64,000 nt of DNA from Corynebacterium occultum (GTDB taxonomy: Bacteria; Actinomycetota; Actinomycetes; Mycobacteriales; Mycobacteriaceae), in the NCBI RefSeq assembly GCF_009734425.1, contig NZ_CP046455.1, forward strand, positions 620,001 to 684,000, written 5' to 3'. The position numbers and the translations under genes were made by a program. Under the pieces are notes generated by a model. The model saw only the letters and a list, made by a program, of their open reading frames with translations, made no database searches and had not been told where the DNA came from. Of this stretch, positions 42,913-52,210 are shown piece after piece. Position 1 is the first letter of the stretch; the number at the start of each line of letters is the position of its first letter.

Positions 42913-44295
42913 TCAGGAGCTGATGCTTGCCGCCTGAAGCGTCGGGGTGGCGTAGGCGTCGAGCTCATCCAGTGCCGCGTCGATGATGTCTAGGCCGCGG
43001 TTGAGATCCTCCTCGCTGATGATCAGTGGCGGTGCCACATGCACCCGGTTGAAGTGGGTGAAGGGCCAGAGGCCGGACCGGCGGCAGGCAGCGGCGAACT
43101 CCAGCATCGGCTGGTTCTCCTCCGGGGAGGGGTTGAAGGGCACCAGCGGTTCGCGGGTCTCCTCGTCCCGGACCAGCTCAATCCCCCAGAACAGTCCCAG
43201 ACCGCGGACCTCCCCGACACAGTCGTGCTTCTCCTTCATGGCCTCCAGGCGGGGGCGGACCACGCGCTGCCCCAGGTCCTGGGTGCGCTCCAGGATCTTC
43301 TCCTCCGCGAAGACCGCGAAGGTCTCCACCCCCACCGCGCAGGCCAGGGGATGGCCGGAGTAGGTCAGACCACCCGGGTAGGCCTTCTCGCGGAAGGTGT
43401 CGACGATCTCCGGACTGATGATGATGCCGCCGAGCGGGACATAACCTGAGTTCACGCCCTTGGCGAAGGTGATCAGGTCCGGTTCCACCCCGAAGTTCTC
43501 GATGGCGAACATGGTGCCGGTGCGGCCGAAACCGGCCATCACCTCATCGGCGATGTAGAGGATGCCGTACTTATCGCACAGGGCACGAACCCCCGGCAGA
43601 TAACCGGGGGGCGGCACCAGGATGCCATTGGTGCCCACCACGGTCTCGATGATGATGGCGGAGATGGTGCCGGCACCCTCGAGGATGATCTGGTTCTCCA
43701 GGTGGGCCAGGGCACGCTCACTCTCCTGCTCCGGGGTCTCGGACCAGAAGGGGGAACGGTAGGCGTAGGGACCGAAGAAGTGGAGCACTGAAGCATCGCC
43801 CGGATCATTGGGCCAGCGGCGCGGATCACCGGTCAGGCTGATCGCGGTGGCGGTGGCGCCGTGGTAGGAGCGGTAGGCGGACATGATCTTCTTCCGCCCG
43901 GTGTGCAGCCGTGCCATGCGCACCGCATGTTCATTGGCGTCGGCGCCACCATTGGTGAAGAAGACATGGCTCAGGTTGCCGGGGGCCGCCTCGGTGAGCA
44001 GGCGGGCCAGCTCGGAGCGGGCGTCATTGGCGAAGGCCGGTTGGATGGTGGCCAGCTTCGCTGCCTGATCCTGGATGGACTTCACCAGGCGGGGATGCTG
44101 GTGCCCCAGGTTGAGGTTGACCAGCTGGGAGGAGAAATCCAGGTAGGCATTGCCGTCGTAGTCATAGAAGGTGGCGCCCTCACCGTGGGAGACCGGCAGC
44201 GGGGTGACCTTGTCCTGGGCGGACCAGGAGTGGAAGACATGCGAGCGGTCCGTCTCGTAGATGTGGCGGCCGTCGGCGGCGGTGAAATTCGACAT
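42913..44295 (-). CDS. Class III aminotransferase (omega-amino acid type)
   Basis: This 460-residue PLP enzyme shows FFTNGGADANEHAVRMAR near residue 110, YRSYHGATATAISLTGDPRRWP near 140, ADEVMAGFGRTG near 250 and the PLP lysine in TFAKGVNSGYVPLGG near 279. It probably moves the amino group of beta-alanine, taurine, GABA or a polyamine product to pyruvate or 2-oxoglutarate. It follows mmsA on the same strand; together they would turn beta-alanine or 3-aminoisobutyrate into acetyl- or propionyl-CoA. The start at 44295 fits the family; the open frame upstream overlaps mmsA. Confidence 0.9.
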   Translation of the reverse strand: MSNFTAADGRHIYETDRSHVFHSWSAQDKVTPLPVSHGEGATFYDYDGNAYLDFSSQLVNLNLGHQHPRLVKSIQDQAAKLATIQPAFANDARSELARLLTEAAPGNLSHVFFTNGGADANEHAVRMARLHTGRKKIMSAYRSYHGATATAISLTGDPRRWPNDPGDASVLHFFGPYAYRSPFWSETPEQESERALAHLENQIILEGAGTISAIIIETVVGTNGILVPPPGYLPGVRALCDKYGILYIADEVMAGFGRTGTMFAIENFGVEPDLITFAKGVNSGYVPLGGIIISPEIVDTFREKAYPGGLTYSGHPLACAVGVETFAVFAEEKILERTQDLGQRVVRPRLEAMKEKHDCVGEVRGLGLFWGIELVRDEETREPLVPFNPSPEENQPMLEFAAACRRSGLWPFTHFNRVHVAPPLIISEEDLNRGLDIIDAALDELDAYATPTLQAASISS

Positions 44296-44320
44296 GATGG
44301 GTTCTTCCTTCAGCTTCTTC

Positions 44321-44349
44321 GGTGGTCTAGTTGGTGGTCTAGTTGGTGG
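44321..44349. repeat. 12-bp tandem duplication at the mmsA stop codon
   Basis: GGTGGTCTAGTT occurs twice in tandem (44321-44332, 44333-44344) and begins a third time. Each unit carries an in-frame TAG for mmsA on the minus strand, giving two stop codons 12 bp apart. Confidence 0.85.
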
Positions 44350-45883
44350 GGAAGCCGAGCTCGATCTGGGACTCACTCGGTAGCATCCAGCGGGAGGTGA
44401 CCACCTTGCGGCGGGTGTAGAAGTTGAAGGACTCGGGTCCGTACATGTGGGTGTCACCGAAGAGGGAGTCCTTCCAGCCACCGAAGGAGAAGGCGCCGAT
44501 CGGGACCGGGATGGCGACATTGATGCCGACCATGCCGACCTCGATCTGGAACTCGAACTCCCGGGCGGTGCGCCCATCCCTGGTGAAGATGGCGGTGCCG
44601 TTACCGAAGGCATTGTCATTGATCAGCTGGACCGCCTCGGCGAAGCTGCCCACCCGGGCGACCGCCAGGACGGGGCCGAAGATCTCCTCCTCATAGACCG
44701 GCATGCCGGGTGTGACGTGGTCGATCAGGCTGGGGCCGGTGAAGAAACCCTCCGCCGGGACCCCATGCTCGCGGCCATCCACCACCACGGTGGCACCATT
44801 CTGCTCTGCCTCAGCGACGAACTTGCTCACCCGGTCGCGGGCGGCCTCGGTGATCAGGGGGCCCATCTCGGAGGCAGCATCGGTGCCGTGGCCGACCTTC
44901 AGGCTGATCATGCGCTCCTTGATCTTGGCCACCAGTTCATCGGCGATCTCCCCGACCGCGACGATCACGGAGATCGCCATGCAACGCTCGCCAGCGGAAC
45001 CGAAACCGGCGGAGATGGCGGCATCAGCGGCGACATCCAGGTCGGAGTCCGGCATGACCACCATGTGGTTCTTCGCCCCACCCAGGGCCTGGACGCGCTT
45101 ACCAGCCGCCGCGGAACGGGTGTAGATGGACCTGGCGATCGGGGTGGAACCCACGAAGGAGACGGCCTTGATGCGCGGCTCCTCCAGGATGGCGTCCACC
45201 GTCTCCTTGTCGCCGTGCACCAGGTTGAGCACCCCCTCCGGCAGGCCCGCTTCGTGGAAGGCCTCCACGATCCAGTTGACGGCCGAGGGATCCTTCTCGC
45301 TGGGCTTCAGGATGACGGTGTTGCCGGCGACGATCGCGGTGGTGATCATCCACAGCGGCACCATCGCCGGGAAATTGAAGGGGGTGATGCAGGCGACCAC
45401 ACCAACAGGTTGGCGGATCTGCTTGACGTCGATGCCACCGGCGGCCTGCTCCAGGAACTCGCCCTTCATGTGCTGCACCACGCCGGCACAGAACTCCACA
45501 TTCTCCAGCCCGCGGGTGATCTCACCGGCGGCATCGGAGAGCACCTTGCCATGCTCGGCGGTGATCAGGGCCGCCAGCTCATCCTTACGCTCAGCGATGA
45601 TCTGCTGCAGCCGGAACATGATGCCGGCCCGCTTGGCCATACCCATCGCACGCCACCCCGGCAACGCAGCCTCGGCAGCATCGATGGCCTTGGCCACGGT
45701 GGCCGCATCGGCGAAGGGGAGACTCCCGGTGACCTGGCCGGTGGCGGGGTTGAACACCTCCCCGGTGCGCTCCGCGGAGGTGATCTTGGCGCCCTTGATG
45801 ATGTGCGGGATGAGGTTAGGGGTGGCCCGGTTCCCGGTGCGCTCTGCGGTGGCCACCTGGGTGTGCGGGGTGTGATCAGACAT
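44339..45883 (-). CDS. mmsA: CoA-acylating methylmalonate-semialdehyde dehydrogenase
   Basis: This 514-residue aldehyde dehydrogenase has ITPFNFPAMVPLWMITTAIVAGNTVILKPSEKDP in outline near residue 165, the catalytic cysteine in GSAGERCMAISV near 305, and the C-terminal FSFGGWKDSLFGD. The Pro-Phe-Asn-Phe-Pro and ERCMA motifs are typical of MmsA/IolA, which oxidise malonate or methylmalonate semialdehyde and release CO2 to form acetyl- or propionyl-CoA. ATG at 45883 with AGAGGAA about 6 bp upstream. It is divergent from the PucR gene and followed by the aminotransferase. Confidence 0.93.
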   Translation of the reverse strand: MSDHTPHTQVATAERTGNRATPNLIPHIIKGAKITSAERTGEVFNPATGQVTGSLPFADAATVAKAIDAAEAALPGWRAMGMAKRAGIMFRLQQIIAERKDELAALITAEHGKVLSDAAGEITRGLENVEFCAGVVQHMKGEFLEQAAGGIDVKQIRQPVGVVACITPFNFPAMVPLWMITTAIVAGNTVILKPSEKDPSAVNWIVEAFHEAGLPEGVLNLVHGDKETVDAILEEPRIKAVSFVGSTPIARSIYTRSAAAGKRVQALGGAKNHMVVMPDSDLDVAADAAISAGFGSAGERCMAISVIVAVGEIADELVAKIKERMISLKVGHGTDAASEMGPLITEAARDRVSKFVAEAEQNGATVVVDGREHGVPAEGFFTGPSLIDHVTPGMPVYEEEIFGPVLAVARVGSFAEAVQLINDNAFGNGTAIFTRDGRTAREFEFQIEVGMVGINVAIPVPIGAFSFGGWKDSLFGDTHMYGPESFNFYTRRKVVTSRWMLPSESQIELGFPTN

Positions 45884-46016
45884 GGGGGTTCCTCTCGGGA
45901 AGAGCTGCTCGGCGCTGGTGGCCAGTTCAGCTGACAATGTGTTGGGCAAGGTGCTGCTGAAGGGTTCTGGACGGTCCCTGCCAGAAGCAGGGGAGTGAAC
46001 TGCGAAAACCTTCGCT

Positions 46017-46032
46017 TGTGACCATGGTTACA
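46017..46032. promoter_or_regulatory. GlxR-like site between mmsA and the PucR gene
   Basis: TGTGACCATGGTTACA differs by one base from TGTGA-N6-TCACA and is nearly palindromic. It lies 134 bp from mmsA and 96 bp from the PucR start. Confidence 0.4.
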
Positions 46033-46127
46033 GCTAAACTTCCTCGGGGATAGGGGCATGGTGCGACACATCCCGGCCCGAAGTGGACACACTGTCAACC
46101 CACCGCTCTCCAAGAAGGAGCCCCACC

Positions 46128-47771
46128 ATGCCGCTGAACACCCCGGCCGGTCCACATCCTGATCCCGGAATCCAGGCTGTGCTCAAACTCGGGGATGTCC
46201 TCGCCCTGCCCGAGCTTCTCGACGCCGGGGCAGAACTGCTCGTGGGCCACCATCAGCTGGGTCGCAGCATCCGCTGGGCCCATGTCGCAGATTCGCGCCG
46301 CGTGGGCCAGCTGCTGCGCGGCGGGGAACTTCTGCTGAGCACCGGTTCCGGCTGGGGTGCGACCCCTGCGGAACGGGCGGAACAGGTGGCTTCCTTCGCG
46401 GCGGCGGGGGCGGCGGCGCTGCTGGTGGAACTGGGCCTGACCTGGACGGAGATTCCGGAAGAGGTGGTGGCACAGTGCCGGAAACATGAGCTGCCCCTGC
46501 TGGTGGCGCACCGCGAGCTACGTTTCGTGGCGGTGACCGAGGCGGTGCACCTGAAGATCCTGGAACGCCAGGTCGAGGAGATCACCATGATGAACTCGGT
46601 GGTGGAGACCATGTCGGCCCTGCTCTACAACGGGGCACCCACCGAGCAGATCATCACCCAGGCGGGCCGCCTGCTGCAGGCCCCGGTGGTGCTGGAAGAC
46701 CCCTCCCATGCGGTGGTCTGTTATGCCGAGGGCCATCACCTGCCCTCGAAGCTGCTGGCCGGGTGGCGGGAGAAGTCCGCGACCTGGGCGAGGGAAGGGC
46801 AGGCCCCGGTAAACCCGCGGCAGGTGGTGGACCTCGTGGCACAGGTGCCCTGGACCTTCATTGACATCCGGGCTCGCGGCACTTCCCTGGGCAGGTTGTT
46901 TTACCGGGGTGGGGTGGACAATGAGCGGATCGCCCACCACATTCTGCGGCACACCGCCATGACCCTGGCGGTGCAGCGCCTGAGTTCCAGGAACCCGAAT
47001 TCCTGGGTGGAGCTGATTGAACGCAATGCGGTGCAACGCCTGGTGGGCACCCGCTTCAATACGGTGGAGGATGCGGAGGAGGTGTTGGAGGTCTCCGGTT
47101 TCCGCGCTCGGGGCAGGGTGCTGATCGGCTGCGAACTCTTCCATGACAGTGCCGCCCTGGACTCCCATCAGCTCCGGGAGCTGTTGCGCCCCAGCCTGGG
47201 GAAGGTGGATGTGCTGCTCAGCCCCACCCCGGGCCAGTCCCGGCGTCTGACAGCTGCCCTTTCCCTGCCCACCGGGATGAACGTGCATCAGGTGGTGCGC
47301 CAGTTGGGGGAGGTGCTGCTCAAAACTTATGGTTCGGCCGTCGTGGTGGTGGTTTCCGAACCCTGCGATGGTGCGGTGGAGTTGGCGATTTCCCTGCGTG
47401 AACTGCGCGAACTGGGGGAGGTGTCCTATGGTCCGGGCCCCTTGAGGATGGTCGCCCTGGCGGAAACCCCGATGGCCGGCCTGCTCAACCAGCTCCGCGA
47501 TGATGTGCGGGTGCAGGGTTTTGTCTCCCTCATGCTGGACCCCCTGCTGCTTCACGACGCCGCCCACGGCACGGATCTGCTGGAAACCCTGCGGATGGTG
47601 CTGGAACACCCCGCCTCCCGCAGCGCTGCCGCCCAGAAACTGCACCTCTCCCGCACCGCGCTCTATGCCCGGATCTCAAAGATCGAGACCCTGCTGGAGG
47701 TGGACCTGGGGGAGGGGGACACCCAATTCGCGCTGGGGTTGGCGGTGCGGGCCCACCGCCGGGAGAGGTAG
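46128..47771 (+). CDS. PucR-family transcriptional regulator
   Basis: This 547-residue regulator has an N-terminal PucR domain (LKLGDVLALPELLDAGAELL and IRWAHVADS near residues 20-55), a central GGDEF-like region and a C-terminal HTH_30 (LLETLRMVLEHPASRSAAAQKLHLSRTALYARISKIE in outline, near 485). AAGGAG lies 8 bp before the ATG at 46128. PucR regulators respond to purine, GABA or proline breakdown. It is divergent from mmsA, so it is the probable regulator of the mmsA-aminotransferase pair. Confidence 0.9.
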   Translation: MPLNTPAGPHPDPGIQAVLKLGDVLALPELLDAGAELLVGHHQLGRSIRWAHVADSRRVGQLLRGGELLLSTGSGWGATPAERAEQVASFAAAGAAALLVELGLTWTEIPEEVVAQCRKHELPLLVAHRELRFVAVTEAVHLKILERQVEEITMMNSVVETMSALLYNGAPTEQIITQAGRLLQAPVVLEDPSHAVVCYAEGHHLPSKLLAGWREKSATWAREGQAPVNPRQVVDLVAQVPWTFIDIRARGTSLGRLFYRGGVDNERIAHHILRHTAMTLAVQRLSSRNPNSWVELIERNAVQRLVGTRFNTVEDAEEVLEVSGFRARGRVLIGCELFHDSAALDSHQLRELLRPSLGKVDVLLSPTPGQSRRLTAALSLPTGMNVHQVVRQLGEVLLKTYGSAVVVVVSEPCDGAVELAISLRELRELGEVSYGPGPLRMVALAETPMAGLLNQLRDDVRVQGFVSLMLDPLLLHDAAHGTDLLETLRMVLEHPASRSAAAQKLHLSRTALYARISKIETLLEVDLGEGDTQFALGLAVRAHRRER

Positions 47772-47816
47772 CTCCGGGGCTTCTCCTAAGCCTTTTATGG
47801 CACTAATATCAATGCC

Positions 47817-48251
47817 ATGGCCATCCACCGCATGGACAATATCGCCATCGTCGTCAATGATCTGGACCATGCCATCACCTTCTTCCAGGCCCTGGGCCTG
47901 GAATTGGAGGGAAGACAGATGGTGTCAGGTGAGTTCGTGGACCAGACCCTCGGGATGAGCGGGGTGCGCAGTGAGATCGCCCTGCTTCACACCCCGGACG
48001 GGCATTCCCGGCTCGAGCTGACCCGCTACCTCAATCCGCTGGCGCAGGCAGCTTCCGGAAATCAGCCGAATACCCTCGGCCTGCACCGCATCATGTTCGC
48101 GGTGGATGACATCCACGCCACCATTGCCGAGCTCCGCCCCCATGGCGCAGAGCTGTTGGGGCAGGTGGCCAACTATGAGGACACCTACCTGCTGTGTTAT
48201 CTGCGTGGCCCCGCCGGAATCATCGTGGCCCTGGCGGAAAAGATCGCTTAG
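47817..48251 (+). CDS. VOC-family (glyoxalase-like) protein
   Basis: This 144-residue protein has MDNIAIVVNDLDHAITFFQALGLEL at the N-terminus with a possible metal-binding residue pattern, and LGLHRIMFAVDDIHATIAELRPHGAELL near residue 88, ending in GPAGIIVALAEKI. It resembles methylmalonyl-CoA epimerase-type or lactoylglutathione lyase-type proteins, without enough to decide. The first is attractive because of the neighbouring acyl-CoA genes. Its stop overlaps the convergent small membrane gene by 4 bp. Confidence 0.82.
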   Translation: MAIHRMDNIAIVVNDLDHAITFFQALGLELEGRQMVSGEFVDQTLGMSGVRSEIALLHTPDGHSRLELTRYLNPLAQAASGNQPNTLGLHRIMFAVDDIHATIAELRPHGAELLGQVANYEDTYLLCYLRGPAGIIVALAEKIA

Positions 48252-48466
48252 GAACGCGATCGCCCTGCCCGCCAGAGGGACACCGTGGCAATCACCAGCA
48301 CCAGGGCCAGCAGGGCGGGCCAGACCAGCGGTTCGGGCCGGAAGATGTTGATCACGGCCTGAACCACGGCGAGGAAGGCGAAGAAACCCAGGAAACCGGT
48401 CAAGGTATCCAGCTGCAATTTACGGCGCCGGTCCTCCGAATGGTCCTGGGGGTCGGTGGGGCTCAT
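48248..48466 (-). CDS. Small membrane protein, two helices
   Basis: This 72-residue protein has a charged N-terminus, then helices at about 22-42 (TGFLGFFAFLAVVQAVINIF) and 46-66 (PLVWPALLALVLVIATVSLW), ending Arg-rich. Not recognised. It converges on the VOC gene. Confidence 0.6.
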   Translation of the reverse strand: MSPTDPQDHSEDRRRKLQLDTLTGFLGFFAFLAVVQAVINIFRPEPLVWPALLALVLVIATVSLWRAGRSRS

Positions 48467-48513
48467 GGAAGTCAGTCTAGGCGGCAGTGGTCACGGGGCA
48501 GTCCCTGGGAAGC

Positions 48514-48541
48514 TAAAAGGCGCACACCCCTTGGGGGTTGC
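48514..48541 (-). terminator. Terminator of tusG
   Basis: On the minus strand, GCAACCCC pairs with GGGGTGTGC around a CAA loop with one imperfect position, followed by CCTTTTAG. It begins directly after the tusG stop. Confidence 0.75.
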
Positions 48542-49378
48542 TCAGGCCTTCACGCCACCGGCGGTCAGACCGGAGACAATCCGGCGCTGGAAGATCAGCA
48601 CCATGATGATCAGGGGAATGGTCACCAACGCACCAGCAGCCATCACCGCGGCATAGGGGTACTCGAAGGAACTTGGCCCGGAGAAGCGGGCGATGGCCAC
48701 CGTCACCGGTTCCGTCGCGGTGGTGGAGAGCTGGCGGGCCAGCATGAACTCATTCCAGGTGGCGATGAACGCCAGGATCGCGGTGGTGAACAGTGCTGGT
48801 GCCGCCAGGGGCAGCAGCACCAGCCGGAAGGCCTGACCACGGGAGGCGCCATCCACCCGCGCCGCCTCCTCCAGTTCCCAGGGCAGCTGCCGGAAGAAGG
48901 ACACCAGGGTGTAGATGGTCAGCGGCAGGGCGAAGGAGATATTCGGGATGATCAACGCCTGGTAGCTGCCGATCCAGCCGATATCCCCGAAGAGCTGGAA
49001 GAGCGGGGTGACCAGGGCGATGCCGGGGAACATGGAGGCCCCCAGGATGATGCCGGTGACCAGGCCCTTGCCGCGGAAGTTCAGGCGCGCCAGGGCATAG
49101 GCGGTGAAGACACCCACCGCGACGGCGATCGCGGTCGTCGTCACGCTGATGATCACCGAGTTGCCGATGGCAGCGAGGAAGTTATTGCCCTTGTCCGTGG
49201 CCAGGGCATCCCGGAAATTCTGCAGGGTCACGTGGGTGGGCCAGGGCGTGGTGTCGAAGGTGTGGCTCGAATCCCGCAAGGCGGTGATCACCATCCAGTA
49301 GAAGGGTGCCAGACCCCAGAAGAGGATGAACACCACCCCGGTGTAGTTCATGATCTGGGACTTCAGCTTCTTGCTCAT
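48542..49378 (-). CDS. tusG: Sugar ABC transporter permease, MalG type (trehalose system)
   Basis: This 278-residue permease has six membrane helices and the EAA loop EEAARVDGASRGQAFRLVLLPLAAPAL near residue 188, which contacts the ATPase. It overlaps tusF by 4 bp (ATGA). Name by analogy with the trehalose uptake genes cg0831-cg0835 of C. glutamicum, which have the same neighbourhood; trehalose specificity is inferred, not shown. Confidence 0.85.
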   Translation of the reverse strand: MSKKLKSQIMNYTGVVFILFWGLAPFYWMVITALRDSSHTFDTTPWPTHVTLQNFRDALATDKGNNFLAAIGNSVIISVTTTAIAVAVGVFTAYALARLNFRGKGLVTGIILGASMFPGIALVTPLFQLFGDIGWIGSYQALIIPNISFALPLTIYTLVSFFRQLPWELEEAARVDGASRGQAFRLVLLPLAAPALFTTAILAFIATWNEFMLARQLSTTATEPVTVAIARFSGPSSFEYPYAAVMAAGALVTIPLIIMVLIFQRRIVSGLTAGGVKA

Positions 49379-50379
49379 TTCGCTGCCACCTTCTGCTTAG
49401 CGCTCCGCCTGCTCTTACGTTCCCCGGCGATCTTGCGTTTGGCCACACCCCGTTGGCCGGAGACATCGGCACCCAGGAAGCGGATCATGATGAAGGCCAC
49501 CGCGAAGATCAGCAGGAAGATCAGGGTGGACAGGGCCGAAGCCGAGTTGAAGTTATTCTGCCGCATATCCTCCACCACCAGCTGGGAGATCACCGCGGTG
49601 GGGGAGTTGGAGGAACTGGAGATCATGATCACCGGCAGGTCGTACATGCGCAGCGCATCCAGGGTGCGGAAGAGCACCGCCACCATCAGCGCCGGCTTAA
49701 CCAGGGGGAGGGTGATCCGGGTGAACTGCTGCCAACGGCTGGCCCCGTCCACCCGGGCCGCTTCATAGGTTTCCTTGGGGATCATCTGCAGTCCCGCCAG
49801 AATCAGCAGGGCCATGAACGGGGTTGTCTTCCACACATCAGCCAGGATCACCGCGGCACGCGCCGCCCAGGGATCAGTGGTCCAGGAGATGTCCAGATTG
49901 AAGAGCTCATTGACTATGCCCCTCGGGGCGAAGATGAACTGCCAGAGCTTCGCGGTCACCGCCGTGGGAATGGCCCAGGGGATCAGCACCGCGGCACGCA
50001 CCAGCGCACGACCTCGGAACTCCTTGTTCATGATCAAAGCCATGCACATGCCCAGCACCGTCTCCAGGGTGACCGTGACCACCGTGAAGAAGAGGGTGAT
50101 GCGCAGGGCCGGCCAGAAATCGGTGGCCAGGGTGCCCGGGGGACAGGTGGTGACGGTGCCATTGGGGCTCATGCAGCGCTGCGTCAACCAATAAAGATAG
50201 TTCTCGAAACCGGCGAAACCCCCGGCGGTGAACAGGCCGGTGGTGGGATCCAGTCCCTTATCCGCCTGGAAAGACAACCAGATCGCGCGGACAATGGGAT
50301 AACCGATCACCACCGCCAGCACGATCATGGCCGGGGCGATCAGCCAGGCGGCTGATCTCGCCTGCCTCATTCTGGACAT
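49375..50379 (-). CDS. tusF: Sugar ABC transporter permease, MalF type (trehalose system)
   Basis: This 334-residue permease has about six helices, an outer loop with two cysteines (CMSPNGTVTTC near residue 70) and the EAA loop YEAARVDGASRWQQFTRITLPLVKPAL near 205. The C-terminal tail is very basic (AKRKIAGERKSRRSAKQK). The ATG follows CTGGAG closely. It precedes tusG with a 4-bp overlap; the binding protein and ATPase lie far upstream at 56244 and 59408. Confidence 0.86.
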   Translation of the reverse strand: MSRMRQARSAAWLIAPAMIVLAVVIGYPIVRAIWLSFQADKGLDPTTGLFTAGGFAGFENYLYWLTQRCMSPNGTVTTCPPGTLATDFWPALRITLFFTVVTVTLETVLGMCMALIMNKEFRGRALVRAAVLIPWAIPTAVTAKLWQFIFAPRGIVNELFNLDISWTTDPWAARAAVILADVWKTTPFMALLILAGLQMIPKETYEAARVDGASRWQQFTRITLPLVKPALMVAVLFRTLDALRMYDLPVIMISSSSNSPTAVISQLVVEDMRQNNFNSASALSTLIFLLIFAVAFIMIRFLGADVSGQRGVAKRKIAGERKSRRSAKQKVAAK

Positions 50380-50428
50380 ATCTCCAGCGCTCCTTGCTTG
50401 GGTGGGAGTCTACGGGTGTGTTACCTGG

Positions 50429-50434
50429 ATCATA
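50429..50434 (-). promoter_or_regulatory. Possible -10 box for tusFG
   Basis: TATGAT on the minus strand lies 50 bp before tusF. The -35 region is poor (CTCCTT). It suggests tusFG may be transcribed separately from the inserted genes. Confidence 0.3.
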
Positions 50435-50516
50435 GAACCACCTGAGGGGTGAAGGAGCGAAGTTCGGTGAATTAGGGGTGTGGCAGGATAGTGCGCGCCA
50501 GGGGAAACCCATCCCT

Positions 50517-52070
50517 TTAAGCGATGGCTGCCTCGGCTGCCTCAATCACGTCCTCCGCTAGCAGCCTGGTGGCGGCACGCTCCGCGATCATGATGGTCGG
50601 GGCGTTGGTGTTGCCGGTCGGAATGGTCGGCATGATCGAGGCATCCGCGATACGCAGTCCCTTAAGGCCACGGACCCGGAAGGTGCGGGGATCGACCACG
50701 GCCTGCCCGTCAATACCCATGCGGCAGGTACCCACCTGGTGGTGGTAGGTCACTGCGGTGTTGCGGACATACTCCTCCAGATCCTCCGGGGAGTCGGAGA
50801 CCTCTGGTCCCGGGTAGACCTCTTCGGTGCCCCATTCCGCCAGCGCCTGGGTGCGGCCCAGCTCACGGCACTGCCGGACGGATGCCACCAGGGAATCCAC
50901 ATCGGCCTGGTCGCGCAGTGCACCGAGGTCAATGTTGATCGGATCCTCCGGGTTCGGGCCACTCAGCGTGATCTCACCCCGGGACTGGGGGCGGACGATC
51001 CCGGCCACCAGGGAGAACCCATTCTCCGGGCCGGACATGGAGTCCAGGAAGTACATGGGAAGAGAGAAGTGGATCGGCTGGGTGTCCGGGACCTCAAGAT
51101 CGGGCTGACTCTTCCAGAAGAGGTGGGTTTCTGCTGCCGCGATGCCACACTCCGGGACCGGCTTATTCTTCGTGGTGAAGATGACGGGGGAGAGCAGGTG
51201 ATCATGCAGGTTCTTACCCACGCCGGGCAGGTCATGGATGGGCTCCACCCCAGCCTCATGCAGCTCTGCGGCCGGTCCGATACCGGAGCGCAGCAGGATC
51301 TCCGGGGACCCGATCGCTCCGGCGGTGAGCACGGTTTCCCCGGCCCGCAGGATCTTCACCTCCCCCTCATGGCGGTACTCAACCCCGGTGACCACACCTT
51401 CCTCGACCAGGAGTCGCAGCACCTGCGCATCGGTGATGATCTGCAGGTTCTGGTGCTCTGCCACGGGCTTGAGGTAGGCGTGCCAGGTGTTGAAACGCTT
51501 GTCATCCCGGATATTGAGCTGCATCTTGGCCACCCCCTCAATCTCACCGGAGTTGTAGTCCTCATTCAATGCCATGCCCTGCTCCACCGCGCCATCGAGA
51601 ATGGACTGCTGGATGGGGTTCAGCTCAAAGTTCTGGATCACGTCGAGCGGTCCTTCAGTACCCCGGTCCTCCGAGGCATCGCCATCATAGTTCTCGATGC
51701 TCTTGAACACCGGGAGCACCTCATCCCAACCCCAGCCCGGGCAACCGTTGTAGGCCCAGGCATCATAATCCTGCGGCACACCCCGCACCCAGATGGTGGC
51801 GTTCAGGGCGTGGGAACCACCCACGACCTTGCCGCGGGGCAGGTGAAGTCGACGATCATTACAGCCCTCCTGCTCGGTGGTGAAATAACCCCAGTCCTCC
51901 GGGCCATGCCAGAGACCCCCGGCGGCGGCGACATTCGCGATCATGGGGTTGATGTCCTGGCCACCGGCCTCCAGCACGGCCACGCGGTGACCGGCATCGA
52001 GTAGCCGCCGGGCGATGACATTACCGGCGGATCCGGCACCGACGATGAGGTAATCCAGCTGAGCTTCCAT
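50517..52070 (-). CDS. GMC-family FAD alcohol oxidoreductase
   Basis: This 517-residue flavoprotein starts LDYLIVGAGSAGNVIARRL (FAD site), has PRGKVVGGSHALNATIWVRG near residue 80 and GAIGSPEILLRSGIGPA near 258 (GMC signatures), and ends with the catalytic VTYHHQVGTCRMG near 453 and TGNTNAPTIMIAERAA near 492. It oxidises an alcohol to an aldehyde or ketone. GAAAGG lies 8 bp before the ATG at 52070. Upstream are 13-bp direct repeats at 52144-52178. With the Baeyer-Villiger-type enzyme and esterase upstream it would start a secondary-alcohol breakdown route. Confidence 0.9.
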   Translation of the reverse strand: MEAQLDYLIVGAGSAGNVIARRLLDAGHRVAVLEAGGQDINPMIANVAAAGGLWHGPEDWGYFTTEQEGCNDRRLHLPRGKVVGGSHALNATIWVRGVPQDYDAWAYNGCPGWGWDEVLPVFKSIENYDGDASEDRGTEGPLDVIQNFELNPIQQSILDGAVEQGMALNEDYNSGEIEGVAKMQLNIRDDKRFNTWHAYLKPVAEHQNLQIITDAQVLRLLVEEGVVTGVEYRHEGEVKILRAGETVLTAGAIGSPEILLRSGIGPAAELHEAGVEPIHDLPGVGKNLHDHLLSPVIFTTKNKPVPECGIAAAETHLFWKSQPDLEVPDTQPIHFSLPMYFLDSMSGPENGFSLVAGIVRPQSRGEITLSGPNPEDPINIDLGALRDQADVDSLVASVRQCRELGRTQALAEWGTEEVYPGPEVSDSPEDLEEYVRNTAVTYHHQVGTCRMGIDGQAVVDPRTFRVRGLKGLRIADASIMPTIPTGNTNAPTIMIAERAATRLLAEDVIEAAEAAIA

Positions 52071-52143
52071 GAGTGGGCCTTTCCCGAAAATGAGTGATCT
52101 GAGTTTCATCACCCATATTGCCGTGCCTGATCTCACATGATTA

Positions 52144-52178
52144 GGCAATGGGTGCACGCCTGCTTGGCATTGGGTGCA
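52144..52178. promoter_or_regulatory. Direct repeats, probable AraC-type operator of the GMC gene
   Basis: GGCAATGGGTGCA (52144-52156) and GGCATTGGGTGCA (52166-52178) are 22 bp apart, two helical turns. A CAATAT -10 candidate lies at 52115-52120 on the minus strand, so the near repeat would overlap the -35 region. The AraC regulator at 54909 is the likely binder. Confidence 0.65.
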
Positions 52179-52210
52179 GAGCGCTTATCGACGCCCCGCC
52201 AACACCGGAA

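Noticed and set aside
44296..44619. N-terminal extension of the aminotransferase by 108 codons
   Set aside because: It overlaps the 3' end of mmsA and is a Ser/Pro/Arg-rich out-of-frame reading of that gene.
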